64,000 bases of DNA from Diaphorobacter ruginosibacter (GTDB lineage Bacteria > Pseudomonadota > Gammaproteobacteria > Burkholderiales > Burkholderiaceae_C): assembly GCF_014395975.1 (NCBI RefSeq), contig NZ_CP060714.1, positions 4,526,001 to 4,590,000 of the forward strand. The letters are read 5' to 3'. The notes beneath the pieces were generated by a model. The model searched no databases and had not been told where the DNA came from. It worked only from the letters and a program-made list of their open reading frames with translations. The translations under genes and the position numbers were made by a program. Below are positions 25,127 to 34,718 of the stretch, piece after piece; within the stretch, counting starts at the first letter, position 1; every line of letters begins with the position of its first letter.

Positions 25127-28100
25127 ATGCTGCGTTCCTTCATTTCCTTTGTGGTGCACCGCCGCCTGCTGGCGCTGTGCGCCACGGCGCTGGTGGCGAT
25201 CTACGGTGTGTGGTCGTACCTGCATACCGCCATCGAGGCCTATCCCGACGTGACCAATGTGCAGGTCGGTGTGATCGCGCAGGCACCGGGCCTCGCGCCC
25301 GAGGAGGTCGAGCGCCAGATCACGCAGCCGCTGGAGCGCGAGCTCAACGGCACGCCGGGGCTGGTGTCGCTGCGCTCGGAGAGCTATTTCGGCCTCTCGA
25401 TGATCAATCTCGTCTTCAATGACGACGCGGTGAGCTTCAATGCGCGCGCCGAGGTCTCGCAGCGCCTGCCGCAGGCCGACCTGCCGCCGGGCGTGACGCC
25501 CGAGATGGCACCGGACTACACGCCGCTCGGCAAGATCTTCTACTACCGCCTGAGCAGCGACCGTCACACGCTCGCGCAATTGCGCACCGAACAGGAATGG
25601 CACATCGTGCGTGTGCTCAAGCAGGTGCAGGGCGTGGCGGACGTGGTGAGCATCGGCGGCTTCGTGAAGGAGTTCCACGTCGAGGTCGATCCCGAGAAGC
25701 TCTACGCACTCGGCCTGTCGCTGGACGATGTGAGCGAGGCGCTCTCCAAGTCGAACCGCAACGTGGGCGGCGGGCTGATGCGGCGGGGAGAGCAGTCGTT
25801 GATCGTGCGCGGCATCGGACTGCTGCATTCGCCACAGGAAATCAACGAGGTGGTGGTCGCGATGCGCGGCGGCGCTCCCGTGACCATCGGCGATGTCGCG
25901 CGCGTGGTGCAGTCGCACACGCCGCGCCAGGGCTCGGTCGGCCAGGACGAGCACGACGACGTGGTGCAGGGCATCGTGCTGCTCAAGCGTGGCGAGAACC
26001 CTTCCGTGGTGCTGGACGACATCCACGCCAAGGTGGAGGCGCTCAACAACGGCGGCCTGCCCGAGGGCATGCACATGACCACGAACTACGACCGCTCCGA
26101 TCTCGTCGGCCACACGCTGGCCACGGTGCAGCACAACCTGCTGTTCGGCGCGACGCTGATCGTGGCGGTGCTGTGGCTGTTCCTGCGCAGCGTCCGCGGC
26201 TCGCTGATCGTGGCCACGGTGATCCCGCTGTCGTTGCTGGTGGCCTTCATCGGGCTGCACCTGCTGGGCATGCCCGCCAACCTGATCTCGATGGGCGCGA
26301 TCGACTTCGGCATCATGGTCGACGGGGCGGTGGTGCTGGCCGAGAACATCATCCGCAACGCGCGCCTCAGAAAGCCGCAGACGGCCAACGACATGCGGCA
26401 CATCATCATCGATTCCGCCGTTGCCGTCGCCAAGCCCACGCTGTTCGCGATGGCCATCGTGATTGCCGCGCTGATTCCGGTCTTCTCGCTGCAGAGCATC
26501 GAGGGCCGCATCTTCCGTCCGCTCGCGATGACCTACAGCTTTGCGCTGCTGGGTGCGCTGGTGTTTGCGATGGGACTGGTGCCCGCACTGTGCGCGCTGT
26601 TCCTCAAGCCCCGGCATGTGATGGTGGAGGAGCCCAGGATATTCGACCGCATGCACCATGGCTACCAGCACTGGATCGGCAAGGTGCTGGGCCTGGCGCG
26701 CAGCCGCGCTATCGTGCTGCTGGTGTCCGTCGGCGTGCTCGTGGCGGCCGGCGTGTCCGCCAGGTTTCTCGGAACGGAGTTCCTGCCGGAGCTCGATGAG
26801 GGCGATGCCTATGTGCTGGTGCAGATGCCGGCATCGATCTCGCTGGAGAAGGGCCAGGAAATCCTGCGCGACGTGCGCTTTCGCCTGAAGGCCTTCCCGG
26901 AGGTGATTTCGGTGACGACGGAGCAGGGCCGCCCCGAGTCCGGCACCGACAACGAGACCCTGAACCTGGCCAAGTCGCTGGTGCGCCTGAAGCCGCACGG
27001 CGAGTGGCGCAAGGGCCTGACCAAGCCCGAGCTGATCGAGCAGATGCGCGCATCGCTTGGCGAGATCCCGGGCGTGGCGTTCAACTTCGCGCAGCCGATC
27101 CGCGACAGCGTGGAAGAGTCCACGTCGGGTGCGCGCGGGCAGGTGGTGCTCAAGATGTTCGGCCCCGACATTCCCACGCTGCGCAAGCTGCTGCAGCAGA
27201 CCGTGGGCCTGGTGAAGGACATCGACGGCGTGGTCGACCTCGACCTCTATCGCGATGCGCCCGCGCCGCAGCTGCATGTGGAGTTCGACCGCGCCGCGCT
27301 GGCACGCCAGGGCATCGCGATGGAGACTGCACAGAAAACGCTGGAAGTGGCACTCGCGGGCAATGTCTCCACCACGCTGTGGGAAGGCGAGTACCCGGTG
27401 CCGGTGCGGGTGCGCCTGCCCTATGTGGACCGCATGGACGAGGAACGCATCCGCAACATCGCGATCCCGCTGCCCGACGGCGGATCGGTGCCTTTGCATT
27501 CGGTGGGTACGGTGGGCATCAAGATCGGCAATTCCTCGATCTTCCGTGAAGGCAATGCGCGCTACATGGCGCTCAAGTTCAACGTGGAAGGCCGCGACAT
27601 CGGGTCGGTGGTCAAGGACACGCTGGCCACGTTCAACCAGAACGTGAAGCTGCCCGAGGGCTACCAGGCCTTCTGGGGCGGCGAGTGGGAGAACCAGCAG
27701 CGCGCGGCGGCGCGCCTCAAGGTGGTGGTGCCGCTGTCGCTGCTGATCGTGTTCGCGCTGTTGTTCGGCGCGCTGGGCCATGCACGCAGCGCGGGCGTGA
27801 TCCTGCTGTGCGCGCCGTTCGCCATGGTGGGCGGCATCGTGGCGCTGCACCTCGCGCACATCGAGCTCTCGATCAGCGCGGCCATCGGCTTCATCGCCCT
27901 GCTGGGACAGGTGGCGCTGGCGGGGCTGCTCGTGGTGTCGGCGGTGGAGGAACTGCGCCGCCAGGGCATGCCACTCATGCAGGCACTGGTGGAGGGGACG
28001 GCCGAGCGCATGCGCTCGATCCTGCTGGTGGCGCTGCTCGCGCTGCTGGGCCTGCTGCCGATGGCCTTGTCAACCGGCGTGGGCAGCGAGACCCAGCGCC

Positions 28101-28249
28101 CGTTCGCATCGGTGATCGTGGGCGGCATGGTGATCCTGCCGCTCGTGGCCCTGGTACTGCTACCCGTGCTGTATGCGCTGCTGGGCCCGAAGAACATGTT
28201 GACTCAGGAACAAATCGATGAAGGCGATGAAAGCACGCAAAATGACTAA
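25127..28249 (+). CDS. Heavy-metal RND efflux pump (CzcA/HME type)
   Basis: About 1040 aa inner-membrane RND transporter with twelve expected membrane spans and two large periplasmic loops. The TM4 motif DFGIMVDGAVVLAEN (near residue 400) keeps the Asp-Asp-Glu set found in pumps for divalent ions such as Co, Zn, Cd or Ni, and not the Cu/Ag type. Proton-driven export from the periplasm or cytoplasm through the adaptor and outer-membrane factor is expected. The exact metal cannot be read. It ends within the start of the outer-membrane factor gene (32-nt overlap). Confidence 0.92.
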   Translation: MLRSFISFVVHRRLLALCATALVAIYGVWSYLHTAIEAYPDVTNVQVGVIAQAPGLAPEEVERQITQPLERELNGTPGLVSLRSESYFGLSMINLVFNDDAVSFNARAEVSQRLPQADLPPGVTPEMAPDYTPLGKIFYYRLSSDRHTLAQLRTEQEWHIVRVLKQVQGVADVVSIGGFVKEFHVEVDPEKLYALGLSLDDVSEALSKSNRNVGGGLMRRGEQSLIVRGIGLLHSPQEINEVVVAMRGGAPVTIGDVARVVQSHTPRQGSVGQDEHDDVVQGIVLLKRGENPSVVLDDIHAKVEALNNGGLPEGMHMTTNYDRSDLVGHTLATVQHNLLFGATLIVAVLWLFLRSVRGSLIVATVIPLSLLVAFIGLHLLGMPANLISMGAIDFGIMVDGAVVLAENIIRNARLRKPQTANDMRHIIIDSAVAVAKPTLFAMAIVIAALIPVFSLQSIEGRIFRPLAMTYSFALLGALVFAMGLVPALCALFLKPRHVMVEEPRIFDRMHHGYQHWIGKVLGLARSRAIVLLVSVGVLVAAGVSARFLGTEFLPELDEGDAYVLVQMPASISLEKGQEILRDVRFRLKAFPEVISVTTEQGRPESGTDNETLNLAKSLVRLKPHGEWRKGLTKPELIEQMRASLGEIPGVAFNFAQPIRDSVEESTSGARGQVVLKMFGPDIPTLRKLLQQTVGLVKDIDGVVDLDLYRDAPAPQLHVEFDRAALARQGIAMETAQKTLEVALAGNVSTTLWEGEYPVPVRVRLPYVDRMDEERIRNIAIPLPDGGSVPLHSVGTVGIKIGNSSIFREGNARYMALKFNVEGRDIGSVVKDTLATFNQNVKLPEGYQAFWGGEWENQQRAAARLKVVVPLSLLIVFALLFGALGHARSAGVILLCAPFAMVGGIVALHLAHIELSISAAIGFIALLGQVALAGLLVVSAVEELRRQGMPLMQALVEGTAERMRSILLVALLALLGLLPMALSTGVGSETQRPFASVIVGGMVILPLVALVLLPVLYALLGPKNMLTQEQIDEGDESTQND

Positions 28250-29501
28250 GTGCCATGTGCTGGCCGCTGCCGTGCTGCTGGCCTGCGCGGGCGCACGCGG
28301 TGAGGCTCAGGTGGCGCCCATGGCGGTGGCGGCGGATGGGACCGCCGCGCCGGTGCCGCAGCAGGCGGTCACGCTGGAAGAGTATCTGCGCCTCGTGGTG
28401 CGCAACCAGCCTTCGCTTGCGGCGGACAGGCTGGAGACGGGCCTGGCGCGCGCCGACACGCGCACCGCGTCGGCATTTCCCAATCCCACCGCATCGGCGT
28501 ATGGCAAGCCCGGCGAGCACGGCGTGGGCATCGAGCAGCCGATTCCGATCTTCGGCCAGCGTGGCCTGCGCATCGAGAATGCGAAGAAGGGCGAGATGAC
28601 GGCCGCGGCGCATGCCGATGTGGCCGTGAATACCGCGCTCAACGAGGCCGCGCTGGCATTCAACGAACTGCTCGTGGCGCAGAAGCGCGTGGAGGTCTGG
28701 CAGGACGCGCAGCAATCGCTCGACAAGGCCGCGTACATCGTGCGCGGACAGATCGAGGCAGGTGCTCGCAGCAAGTACGACGGCTCGCGCCTTGCGCTGC
28801 AGCTCGCGCAGATGGGCATGCAGGTGGCCAAGGCCAAGGCGGCGCTCAGGGCGGCCGCCACGCATGCGGCCCAGGTGGCGGCCATTCCGCGATGGAACGC
28901 GCGCGCCGAAGGCAGCGTGCAGACGCTCGAGCAGCAACTGCCGGACTACGAGACCCTGTGGGCGCAGGCCGGCACGCGCCTGCCCGCGCTGCGCTCGGCG
29001 CAGGCGGAGCTCGACCAGGCGCGCCACAAGATCGACGTGGCCAGGCGCGACGCGCTTCCCACCCCCAGCGTCGGGGTCACGCGCGTGAAAAGCCGCGGCG
29101 ATGGCAACTACACGCAGTGGGGCGTCTCGATGGAGATACCGCTCTTCGACCGCAACCAGGGCGCGATCGACCGCGCGAAGATGGAGGCCGAACAGGCCGA
29201 GCTGCGCTGGCAGGCCGCGAACCGGAACGCGCAGTCGGAGCTGTACGGCGCGCTGCAGCAGCTTGAGCTCAAGCGGGAGAGCGTGCACGCCTACGAGAAG
29301 CAAGGCCTCTCGCAGATTGATCCGCTCAAGCAGATGGCGGGTGACGCCTACCGGCTGGGGCAGGGCGGCATCCTGGAGCTCATCGATGCGCTGGGATCGA
29401 TCACCGAACACCGCCTGGAATACCTCGATCTGGTGAAGGACTACCTCGATGCGGAGTGGCAGGTGCGGCTGGCGAGCGGGAATGTGCCGCAGATGGATTG
29501 A
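28218..29501 (+). CDS. Outer-membrane factor of the metal RND system (CzcC/TolC-like)
   Basis: About 427 aa with a Sec signal (KCHVLAAAVLLACAGARGEAQ) and two OEP helical repeats (LEEYLRLVVRNQPSL...; LPALRSAQAELDQARHKIDVARRDALPTPSVGV). It forms the trimeric outer-membrane channel. AGGA 8 nt upstream supports the first ATG, which overlaps the pump gene by 32 nt. ATG codons at 28227 and 28242 are alternatives. Confidence 0.88.
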   Translation: MKAMKARKMTKCHVLAAAVLLACAGARGEAQVAPMAVAADGTAAPVPQQAVTLEEYLRLVVRNQPSLAADRLETGLARADTRTASAFPNPTASAYGKPGEHGVGIEQPIPIFGQRGLRIENAKKGEMTAAAHADVAVNTALNEAALAFNELLVAQKRVEVWQDAQQSLDKAAYIVRGQIEAGARSKYDGSRLALQLAQMGMQVAKAKAALRAAATHAAQVAAIPRWNARAEGSVQTLEQQLPDYETLWAQAGTRLPALRSAQAELDQARHKIDVARRDALPTPSVGVTRVKSRGDGNYTQWGVSMEIPLFDRNQGAIDRAKMEAEQAELRWQAANRNAQSELYGALQQLELKRESVHAYEKQGLSQIDPLKQMAGDAYRLGQGGILELIDALGSITEHRLEYLDLVKDYLDAEWQVRLASGNVPQMD

Positions 29502-29540
29502 TATCGTTCAGAATCCGGTGATCCATACCTCTCGGGCCCC

Positions 29541-30245
29541 ATGTACCGCTATCTCATCATCGAAGACGACGCCCTCAACGCGAGCTACATTGCCGCCGGC
29601 CTTCGCGAGCAGGGCGCGCAGGTGGTGCTTGCCTCTGACGGTGTGCAGGGCATTGCGCGCGCGGTGGGCGAGCAGTGGGACGTGATCATTCTCGACCGCA
29701 TGCTGCCCGATGAGTTCGACGGCCTGCAGATCCTGCAGACGTTGCGTTCGCTCGGCAAGATGACGCCGGTGCTGGTGCTGAGTGCTCTGTCGGCCACCGA
29801 TGAGCGCGTGCGCGGGCTGAAGGCGGGGTGCGATGACTACCTTACCAAGCCGTTCTCGTTCGCGGAGCTGTCCGCGCGGCTCGAGGCCCTGGTGCGGCGC
29901 GCACAGGTGCCCGCGCCCGTGCGCGAGATGCGGCTGGCGGACTTGCGCATCAACCTCATGACACGCAGTGCCGATCGGGCGGGCGTGCCCCTGGCGCTGC
30001 AGCCGCGCGAGTTCCGCCTGCTGGCATTCCTCATGCAGCACGCGCACCAGATCGTCACGCGCACCATGCTGCTCGAGGCGGTATGGGACTATCGGTTCGA
30101 TCCGCAGACCAATGTGATCGACGTGCACATCAGCCGCCTGCGCGGCAAGGTGGACAAGGGCTTCGAGCCGGCGCTGATCCATACGGTGCGCGGCGTGGGC
30201 TACAGCCTCACGGATGCACCGGGCCAGCTGCCCCTGGGAGCCTGA
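29541..30245 (+). CDS. OmpR-family response regulator
   Basis: About 234 aa. Receiver domain with IIEDD near residues 6-10, phosphoacceptor Asp in VIILDRMLPD near 50-55, and Lys in DDYLTKPFSFAEL. The C-terminal winged helix ends VDVHISRLRGKVDKGFEPALIHTVRGVGYSL-like (read as VIDVHISRLR and TVRGVGYSL). It follows the efflux genes and probably controls them together with the next gene. Confidence 0.92.
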   Translation: MYRYLIIEDDALNASYIAAGLREQGAQVVLASDGVQGIARAVGEQWDVIILDRMLPDEFDGLQILQTLRSLGKMTPVLVLSALSATDERVRGLKAGCDDYLTKPFSFAELSARLEALVRRAQVPAPVREMRLADLRINLMTRSADRAGVPLALQPREFRLLAFLMQHAHQIVTRTMLLEAVWDYRFDPQTNVIDVHISRLRGKVDKGFEPALIHTVRGVGYSLTDAPGQLPLGA

Positions 30246-30249
30246 CGCG

Positions 30250-31689
30250 GTGTCGGAGCGCGCCAGGCCCTGGAGCTCGACGGCGTTCCGCCTTGCCCTG
30301 CAGTTCGGGGGGCTGATGGTGCTGACCGTGCTGGTGGTGCTGGCGGTGTTCTATGTGCAGACGGTGGGCGTGCTGCGCACGCGCGTGGACCGGCAGGCCG
30401 AGACCAACCTCAGGCGCCTCGTCGACCATGCCGGCAAGTACGGCCAGCAGGCGCTCGAAGCCGAAATCCGGCAGTTCCTGCAGGACGGCGTGAACACCGA
30501 TACCGAGATCATCATCCTGATGGACTCGCATGGCGTGCCCATCGTGGGCAATGCCACGGTCATTCCGCTGCGCAGGCTGACCAGCATGGGCATCCGCGAG
30601 CTCAAGGTGCGCCGGGGCTCGCGTGTGGTGATGGGTCGCGTCGCGGTGGCCGAGCTGCCGCAGGGGCTGTCGCTCGCCGTGGGGACCGACATGCAGCAGC
30701 AGCGCGACATGGAGGAGCTGATCGGGCGTGCGAGCCTGCTGGCGGCGCTGCTGTCGCTGCTCATCGCCGTGATCGGAGCGACGATGTTCCGCAGGCTGGT
30801 GGACGAGCGCGCGGCCGACATCCGCAACACCATGTCGCGCGTGGCGGCGGGCGACCTGCGCCAGCGCATCCCCGTGTCGGCGCGGGCCGACGAGTTCTCG
30901 CTGCTCAACCGCGACATCAACAGCATGCTCGACCGGCTCGAGCAGCTCATGGAAGGCATCCGCCATGTCTCCAACACCATTGCCCACAATCTGCGCACGC
31001 CGCTCACGCGCATCACGCTGCAGTTGCGCAATGCGCGCCAGCTGCCGCCGGACGAGCAGGCCAGGACGCTGATGCGCGTGGCGGGCGAGGTCGAGGAGCT
31101 GGGCATCGTGTTCGACAAGCTGCTGCAGATCGCCGAAGTCGAGAGCGGAACCAGCCGCGCGGCATTCGGCACGGTCGACATCAACGCGCTGCTGCTCGAT
31201 GTGGCGGAGTTCTACGAGCCCCTGCTCGACGAGGGCGGAGGCGCGCTCGAGGTGCAGGTCCGGGGCCACCTGGCGGCGCTGGGCGACGGAGACCTGCTTG
31301 CCAGCGCGGTAGCCAACCTGCTCGACAATGCCATTAAGTATGGCGGTGCGCATGGCGATCCTTCCGCTTCCTCTCCCACGGACGCACCTCCCTCCGATGG
31401 CACGCCGCCGCCCGTGCGGGTGGTGCTGCGCGCGCGTGCGGCCACCCTCGACGGCGAACCGCAGGGGGCGCCGGGCATCGAGATCCTGGTCGAGGACAAT
31501 GGGCCGGGCGTGGACCCCCAGGCGATGGAGAAGATGACGACCCGCTTCTTTCGCGCGCGCAAGGACCGTAGCGGCTATGGCCTGGGCCTGGCCAGCGTTC
31601 ATGCGATCACGCAGCTGCATGGCGGGCGGCTTGCGTTCAGCAATCTGCCGCATGGGTTCCAGGCGCGCATCTGGCTGCCGCAGACCTGA
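30250..31689 (+). CDS. Sensor histidine kinase of the metal efflux system
   Basis: About 479 aa. Two membrane segments flank a periplasmic domain (residues about 10-35 and 160-182). A HAMP follows (MFRRLVDERAADIRNTMSRVAAGDL), then the dimerisation/phosphoacceptor H box SNTIAHNLRTPLTR (Asn in place of the usual Asp/Glu after His). The ATPase has N box ANLLDNAIKYG and G boxes EDNGPGVD and GYGLGLASVHAI. The GTG at 30250 (GGAG 9 nt upstream) is preferred, 4 nt after the regulator stop. An ATG at 30214 would overlap it. Confidence 0.88.
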   Translation: MSERARPWSSTAFRLALQFGGLMVLTVLVVLAVFYVQTVGVLRTRVDRQAETNLRRLVDHAGKYGQQALEAEIRQFLQDGVNTDTEIIILMDSHGVPIVGNATVIPLRRLTSMGIRELKVRRGSRVVMGRVAVAELPQGLSLAVGTDMQQQRDMEELIGRASLLAALLSLLIAVIGATMFRRLVDERAADIRNTMSRVAAGDLRQRIPVSARADEFSLLNRDINSMLDRLEQLMEGIRHVSNTIAHNLRTPLTRITLQLRNARQLPPDEQARTLMRVAGEVEELGIVFDKLLQIAEVESGTSRAAFGTVDINALLLDVAEFYEPLLDEGGGALEVQVRGHLAALGDGDLLASAVANLLDNAIKYGGAHGDPSASSPTDAPPSDGTPPPVRVVLRARAATLDGEPQGAPGIEILVEDNGPGVDPQAMEKMTTRFFRARKDRSGYGLGLASVHAITQLHGGRLAFSNLPHGFQARIWLPQT

Positions 31690-31711
31690 GCTGGCGCGGC
31701 ACCGGAGCGGG

Positions 31712-32626
31712 TCACGAGGCCTTGTCGGAGGCCGTTGCCCGCGTGCTGTACCAGCAGATCAGCGAGCCCAGCGTGACCAGCGCCACGCCCTGCCAGAATC
31801 CCCACGACGGACGCACCTGCAGCCACACGGTCCCCACCAGTGCGGAGAGCACCGGCGTGAAGTAGGAGCCCACGGCCATCACGGTGAGATTGCCGTGGCG
31901 GATGCCGAAATCCCAGCAGCTGTAGCCAAGCGCCGTGAGCGCACCGAGCATGAAGAGCTGCATGCCGGCCGGCCAGCTCATGTGCAGCGCCGGTTCGTGG
32001 CCGAGCGCGAAATGGAACCACAGCGCGGCCGACACGGCCCACAGGAACAGCGACAGTGCATTCGCGCCCCTGGCGAACAGCCGCGAGATGACCGAATAGC
32101 AGGGCCAGAGCAGGGCTGCGGCAAACGCCAGGCCGTAGGCGAGGGGATTGCTCTGCACGTTGGCCCACAGGCCCGCGGCGGAAAACTGGCCGTCCCCCTG
32201 CAGCACCAGCACGATGCCGAACATGGCCAGCAGCACGCCGGGAACCAGCCCCCACGAGAAGCGCTGCAGGCCGGCGGCGGTTGCGAGCACCACGGTGAGG
32301 CTCGGCCACAGGTAGTTGATCATGCCCAGTTCGAGCGTCTGCGTGCGGTTGCTGGCAAAGCCGAGCGACAGCGACAGGCCGATCTCGTAGGCGACGAAGA
32401 TGATCCCGCAGCCCAGGACATAGGCCGGATGCCAGCTGCGCAGCTGCTGCCAGCGCGGCAGCCCGAAACGCAGGGTGACGAACAGCGCGCTCAGGGTGAA
32501 GGTGCAGGCGGCGCCTCCCACCGGCCCGAGATGCTCGGCAACGCTGCGGAACAGGCCCACGGAGGTGGACCAGCACAGGATGGCGGCAAGGCCGACCAGG
32601 GTCGCGCGGGAGCTGGAATGGGTCAT
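31712..32626 (-). CDS. yddG: DMT/EamA exporter, YddG-like
   Basis: About 304 aa with ten predicted membrane helices in two EamA repeats. The LGMINYLWPSLTVVLATAAGL and GYSCWDFGIRHGNLTVMAVGSYFTPVLS stretches match the YddG branch, which exports aromatic amino acids and related compounds. Substrate is inferred from resemblance only. It sits 15 nt downstream of the cysteine-cluster gene on the same strand. Confidence 0.8.
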   Translation of the reverse strand: MTHSSSRATLVGLAAILCWSTSVGLFRSVAEHLGPVGGAACTFTLSALFVTLRFGLPRWQQLRSWHPAYVLGCGIIFVAYEIGLSLSLGFASNRTQTLELGMINYLWPSLTVVLATAAGLQRFSWGLVPGVLLAMFGIVLVLQGDGQFSAAGLWANVQSNPLAYGLAFAAALLWPCYSVISRLFARGANALSLFLWAVSAALWFHFALGHEPALHMSWPAGMQLFMLGALTALGYSCWDFGIRHGNLTVMAVGSYFTPVLSALVGTVWLQVRPSWGFWQGVALVTLGSLICWYSTRATASDKAS

Positions 32627-32641
32627 GCCGCCGGCCCTGCC

Positions 32642-33043
32642 TCAGCGCGGACGGCGTGCGCCATAGGCGCAGTAGCCGGGCTTGGGGCCCTTTTTGGGGT
32701 GCAGCCTGCAGGTTTCGGGACGCTGCTCGTAGACCGTGCAGCGGCGCGTCTTCTCATCCAGGAAATTGCAGTCGCCGCTGGCGCGCCGCCCCATGGTGAA
32801 GATGGTGTTCTTGTGGTTGAAATGATCGATCACGCCCATTTTCAACAGGCGCTTGGCAATCAGCTTGGGCTCGATGTTCTCGACCTCGAACGCATCGACG
32901 ATACCCAGCCGCACCAGATCGGGCAGCCTCACTTCCAGCGGCATGGTGCAGCAGTTGGCGGCGCAGGTGTCGCACATGCCTGCGCGGTAACGCTGCCAGG
33001 TTTCGACGCGGTCCACGTCGACGATGGCGATGGGGGATCTCAT
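32642..33043 (-). CDS. YkgJ-family cysteine cluster protein
   Basis: About 133 aa. The cysteine pattern CDTCAANCC near residues 23-31, then CNFL, CTVYEQRPETC and a terminal GYC, is typical of the YkgJ/UPF0153 family (putative Zn or Fe-S binding; function not established). The start at 33043 is chosen because homologues begin just before the cysteine cluster. A longer ORF extends to 33157. The Shine-Dalgarno is weak. Confidence 0.8.
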   Translation of the reverse strand: MRSPIAIVDVDRVETWQRYRAGMCDTCAANCCTMPLEVRLPDLVRLGIVDAFEVENIEPKLIAKRLLKMGVIDHFNHKNTIFTMGRRASGDCNFLDEKTRRCTVYEQRPETCRLHPKKGPKPGYCAYGARRPR

Positions 33044-33162
33044 TTCTTGCGGCTCTCTGGCGCGGCGGGCTCGCTGCGGGCTGGTGGGGAGCGTGGATTT
33101 TAAATGGCGTGCCGGCCTGGCTTCCCGCAGCGGGTTTCTTTCCGGGGCCAGGCGCAATCAGC

Positions 33163-33999
33163 TCACATGGCCCAGATCCGGGGCCGCACGGCCGCCATTC
33201 CCCACCACTCACCGCGCCAGGCGGCCCACACCCGCTGCCAGAGCGCCATCAGGGGCTCCACCACGGGGCTGATTCCGCGAAGCACGATCATCCGTTCGCT
33301 GGGCGCGGTCACCCCCGCCATCACGCCGGAGGCCAGAGGGGGCAGGAGTTCGTGCGCCGCCTCGAGTAGCCGCTCCCGCAGCGCGCGCGGAAAGGCAGAG
33401 CCGCTCGCCAGCAACAGGCTGCCCATGCACCGCGCACCTGCAAGCCCGAGCGGACTGTCCATCAGCAGTCTGTCCTGCGCATCGATCACCCCGCGCTCGA
33501 GGAATTGTGCAGGCCAGTGGATGTGCTGCACGAACCGGCCCTGCTCGAACGGCTCGTTGGCGTGGGGCAGGCCCAGTGCAGTGATGTCCCATGCAATGAG
33601 CTGCGATTCGGGCGCCAGGTCGAGATGCACCTCGTTCACTGAATCGCAGGCGTTGTATGCGATCGCCTCCAGCGGCAGCCATTCGAGGCGTGCCTCCGGG
33701 GCCAGTGCGATGCGTGTGCGCTGCATGGCCTGCGCGCCGTTGCTGCGATAGAAACGTGTCGCCCCCGGCGTGGTGACCAGGGCTTGCGCCCCTTGCCGCA
33801 GGTTGACGCGCATGTCGAGCACATCGCCACCGACCAGTCCGCCGGGAGGGTGGACAAGCACGTTGTGGCATACGCCGGGGCCCTCGGGGTGCAGGCTGCG
33901 CAGCACGCGCAGCGGGCCGTCGTGGCTGAAGTGCAGCACCGTCGATGCCTCATGGCTGCGGCGTGAGTAGTCGAGATCGAGTCGTGCGTGCCAGACCAT
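33163..33999 (-). CDS. ureD: Urease accessory protein UreD
   Basis: About 278 aa. Matches UreD/UreH (GPLRVLRSLHPEGPGVCHNVLVHPPGGLVGGD; TTPGATRFYRSNGAQA; WLPLEAIAYN), the scaffold that binds apo-urease and with UreF and UreG delivers nickel. It lies 13 nt after urtE at the end of the urea-transporter operon, so it is split from the other ure genes, which run the opposite way from 40126. The ATG at 33999 lacks a good Shine-Dalgarno, so coupling to urtE is likely. Confidence 0.93.
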   Translation of the reverse strand: MVWHARLDLDYSRRSHEASTVLHFSHDGPLRVLRSLHPEGPGVCHNVLVHPPGGLVGGDVLDMRVNLRQGAQALVTTPGATRFYRSNGAQAMQRTRIALAPEARLEWLPLEAIAYNACDSVNEVHLDLAPESQLIAWDITALGLPHANEPFEQGRFVQHIHWPAQFLERGVIDAQDRLLMDSPLGLAGARCMGSLLLASGSAFPRALRERLLEAAHELLPPLASGVMAGVTAPSERMIVLRGISPVVEPLMALWQRVWAAWRGEWWGMAAVRPRIWAM

Positions 34000-34012
34000 G
34001 GGATACGAAAAT

Positions 34013-34705
34013 TCAGATGGCGACCAGCTGCCGCACGCCTTGGGACTGCATCTCGTGGCCGGGTCCGCTGGCGATGACCTCGCCACGTTCCATGACCACG
34101 TAGTGGTCGGCCAGCTCCTCGGCGAAATCGTAGTACTGCTCGCACAGCAGGATGGCCATGTCGCCGCGATTGGCGAGCATGCGGATCACGCGGCCGATGT
34201 CCTTGATGATGCTGGGCTGGATGCCTTCGGTGGGTTCGTCCAGGATGAGGATTTGCGGCTTCGGAGCGAGTGCGCGCGCGATCGCGAGCTGCTGCTGCTG
34301 GCCGCCCGAGAGATCACCCCCGCGTCGGTGCAGCATGGTCTTGAGCACCGGGAACAGCTCGAACAGTTCGCCCGGGATGCGAGCGCCGCCGGGCTTGTAG
34401 GCCAGGCCCATGCGCAGGTTGTCCTCCACCGACAGGCGCGAGAAGATCTCGCGGCCCTGCGGCACATAGCCCATGCCGCTGCGCGCGCGGTCGTATGGCG
34501 CGCGGCGCGAGATGTCCGCCCCCTGCCATTCGATCCTGCCGCTCCTGATCGGAACGAGGCCCATCAGGCTTTTGAGCAGCGTGGTCTTGCCGACGCCATT
34601 GCGGCCCAGAAGCACGGTGATCTTGCCCTTCTCGGCCTTGAGGTTCACGTCGCGCAGGATGTGCGAGCCACCATAGAACTGGTGCAGGTTTTGAATCTTC
34701 AGCAT
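34013..34705 (-). CDS. urtE: Urea ABC transporter ATP-binding protein UrtE
   Basis: About 230 aa LivF-like ATPase. Walker A GRNGVGKTT near residue 33, signature DLSGGQQQQLAIARAL, Walker B ILILDEPTEGIQPSI. GGAGG 9 nt upstream overlaps the urtD stop codon region, so the two are coupled. Confidence 0.94.
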   Translation of the reverse strand: MLKIQNLHQFYGGSHILRDVNLKAEKGKITVLLGRNGVGKTTLLKSLMGLVPIRSGRIEWQGADISRRAPYDRARSGMGYVPQGREIFSRLSVEDNLRMGLAYKPGGARIPGELFELFPVLKTMLHRRGGDLSGGQQQQLAIARALAPKPQILILDEPTEGIQPSIIKDIGRVIRMLANRGDMAILLCEQYYDFAEELADHYVVMERGEVIASGPGHEMQSQGVRQLVAI

Positions 34706-34718
34706 CGCGCTTTCCTCC

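Noticed and set aside
25109..27859. Long reverse-strand ORF opposite the RND pump
   Set aside because: Low-complexity His/Arg/Leu composition. The pump on the plus strand is unambiguous.
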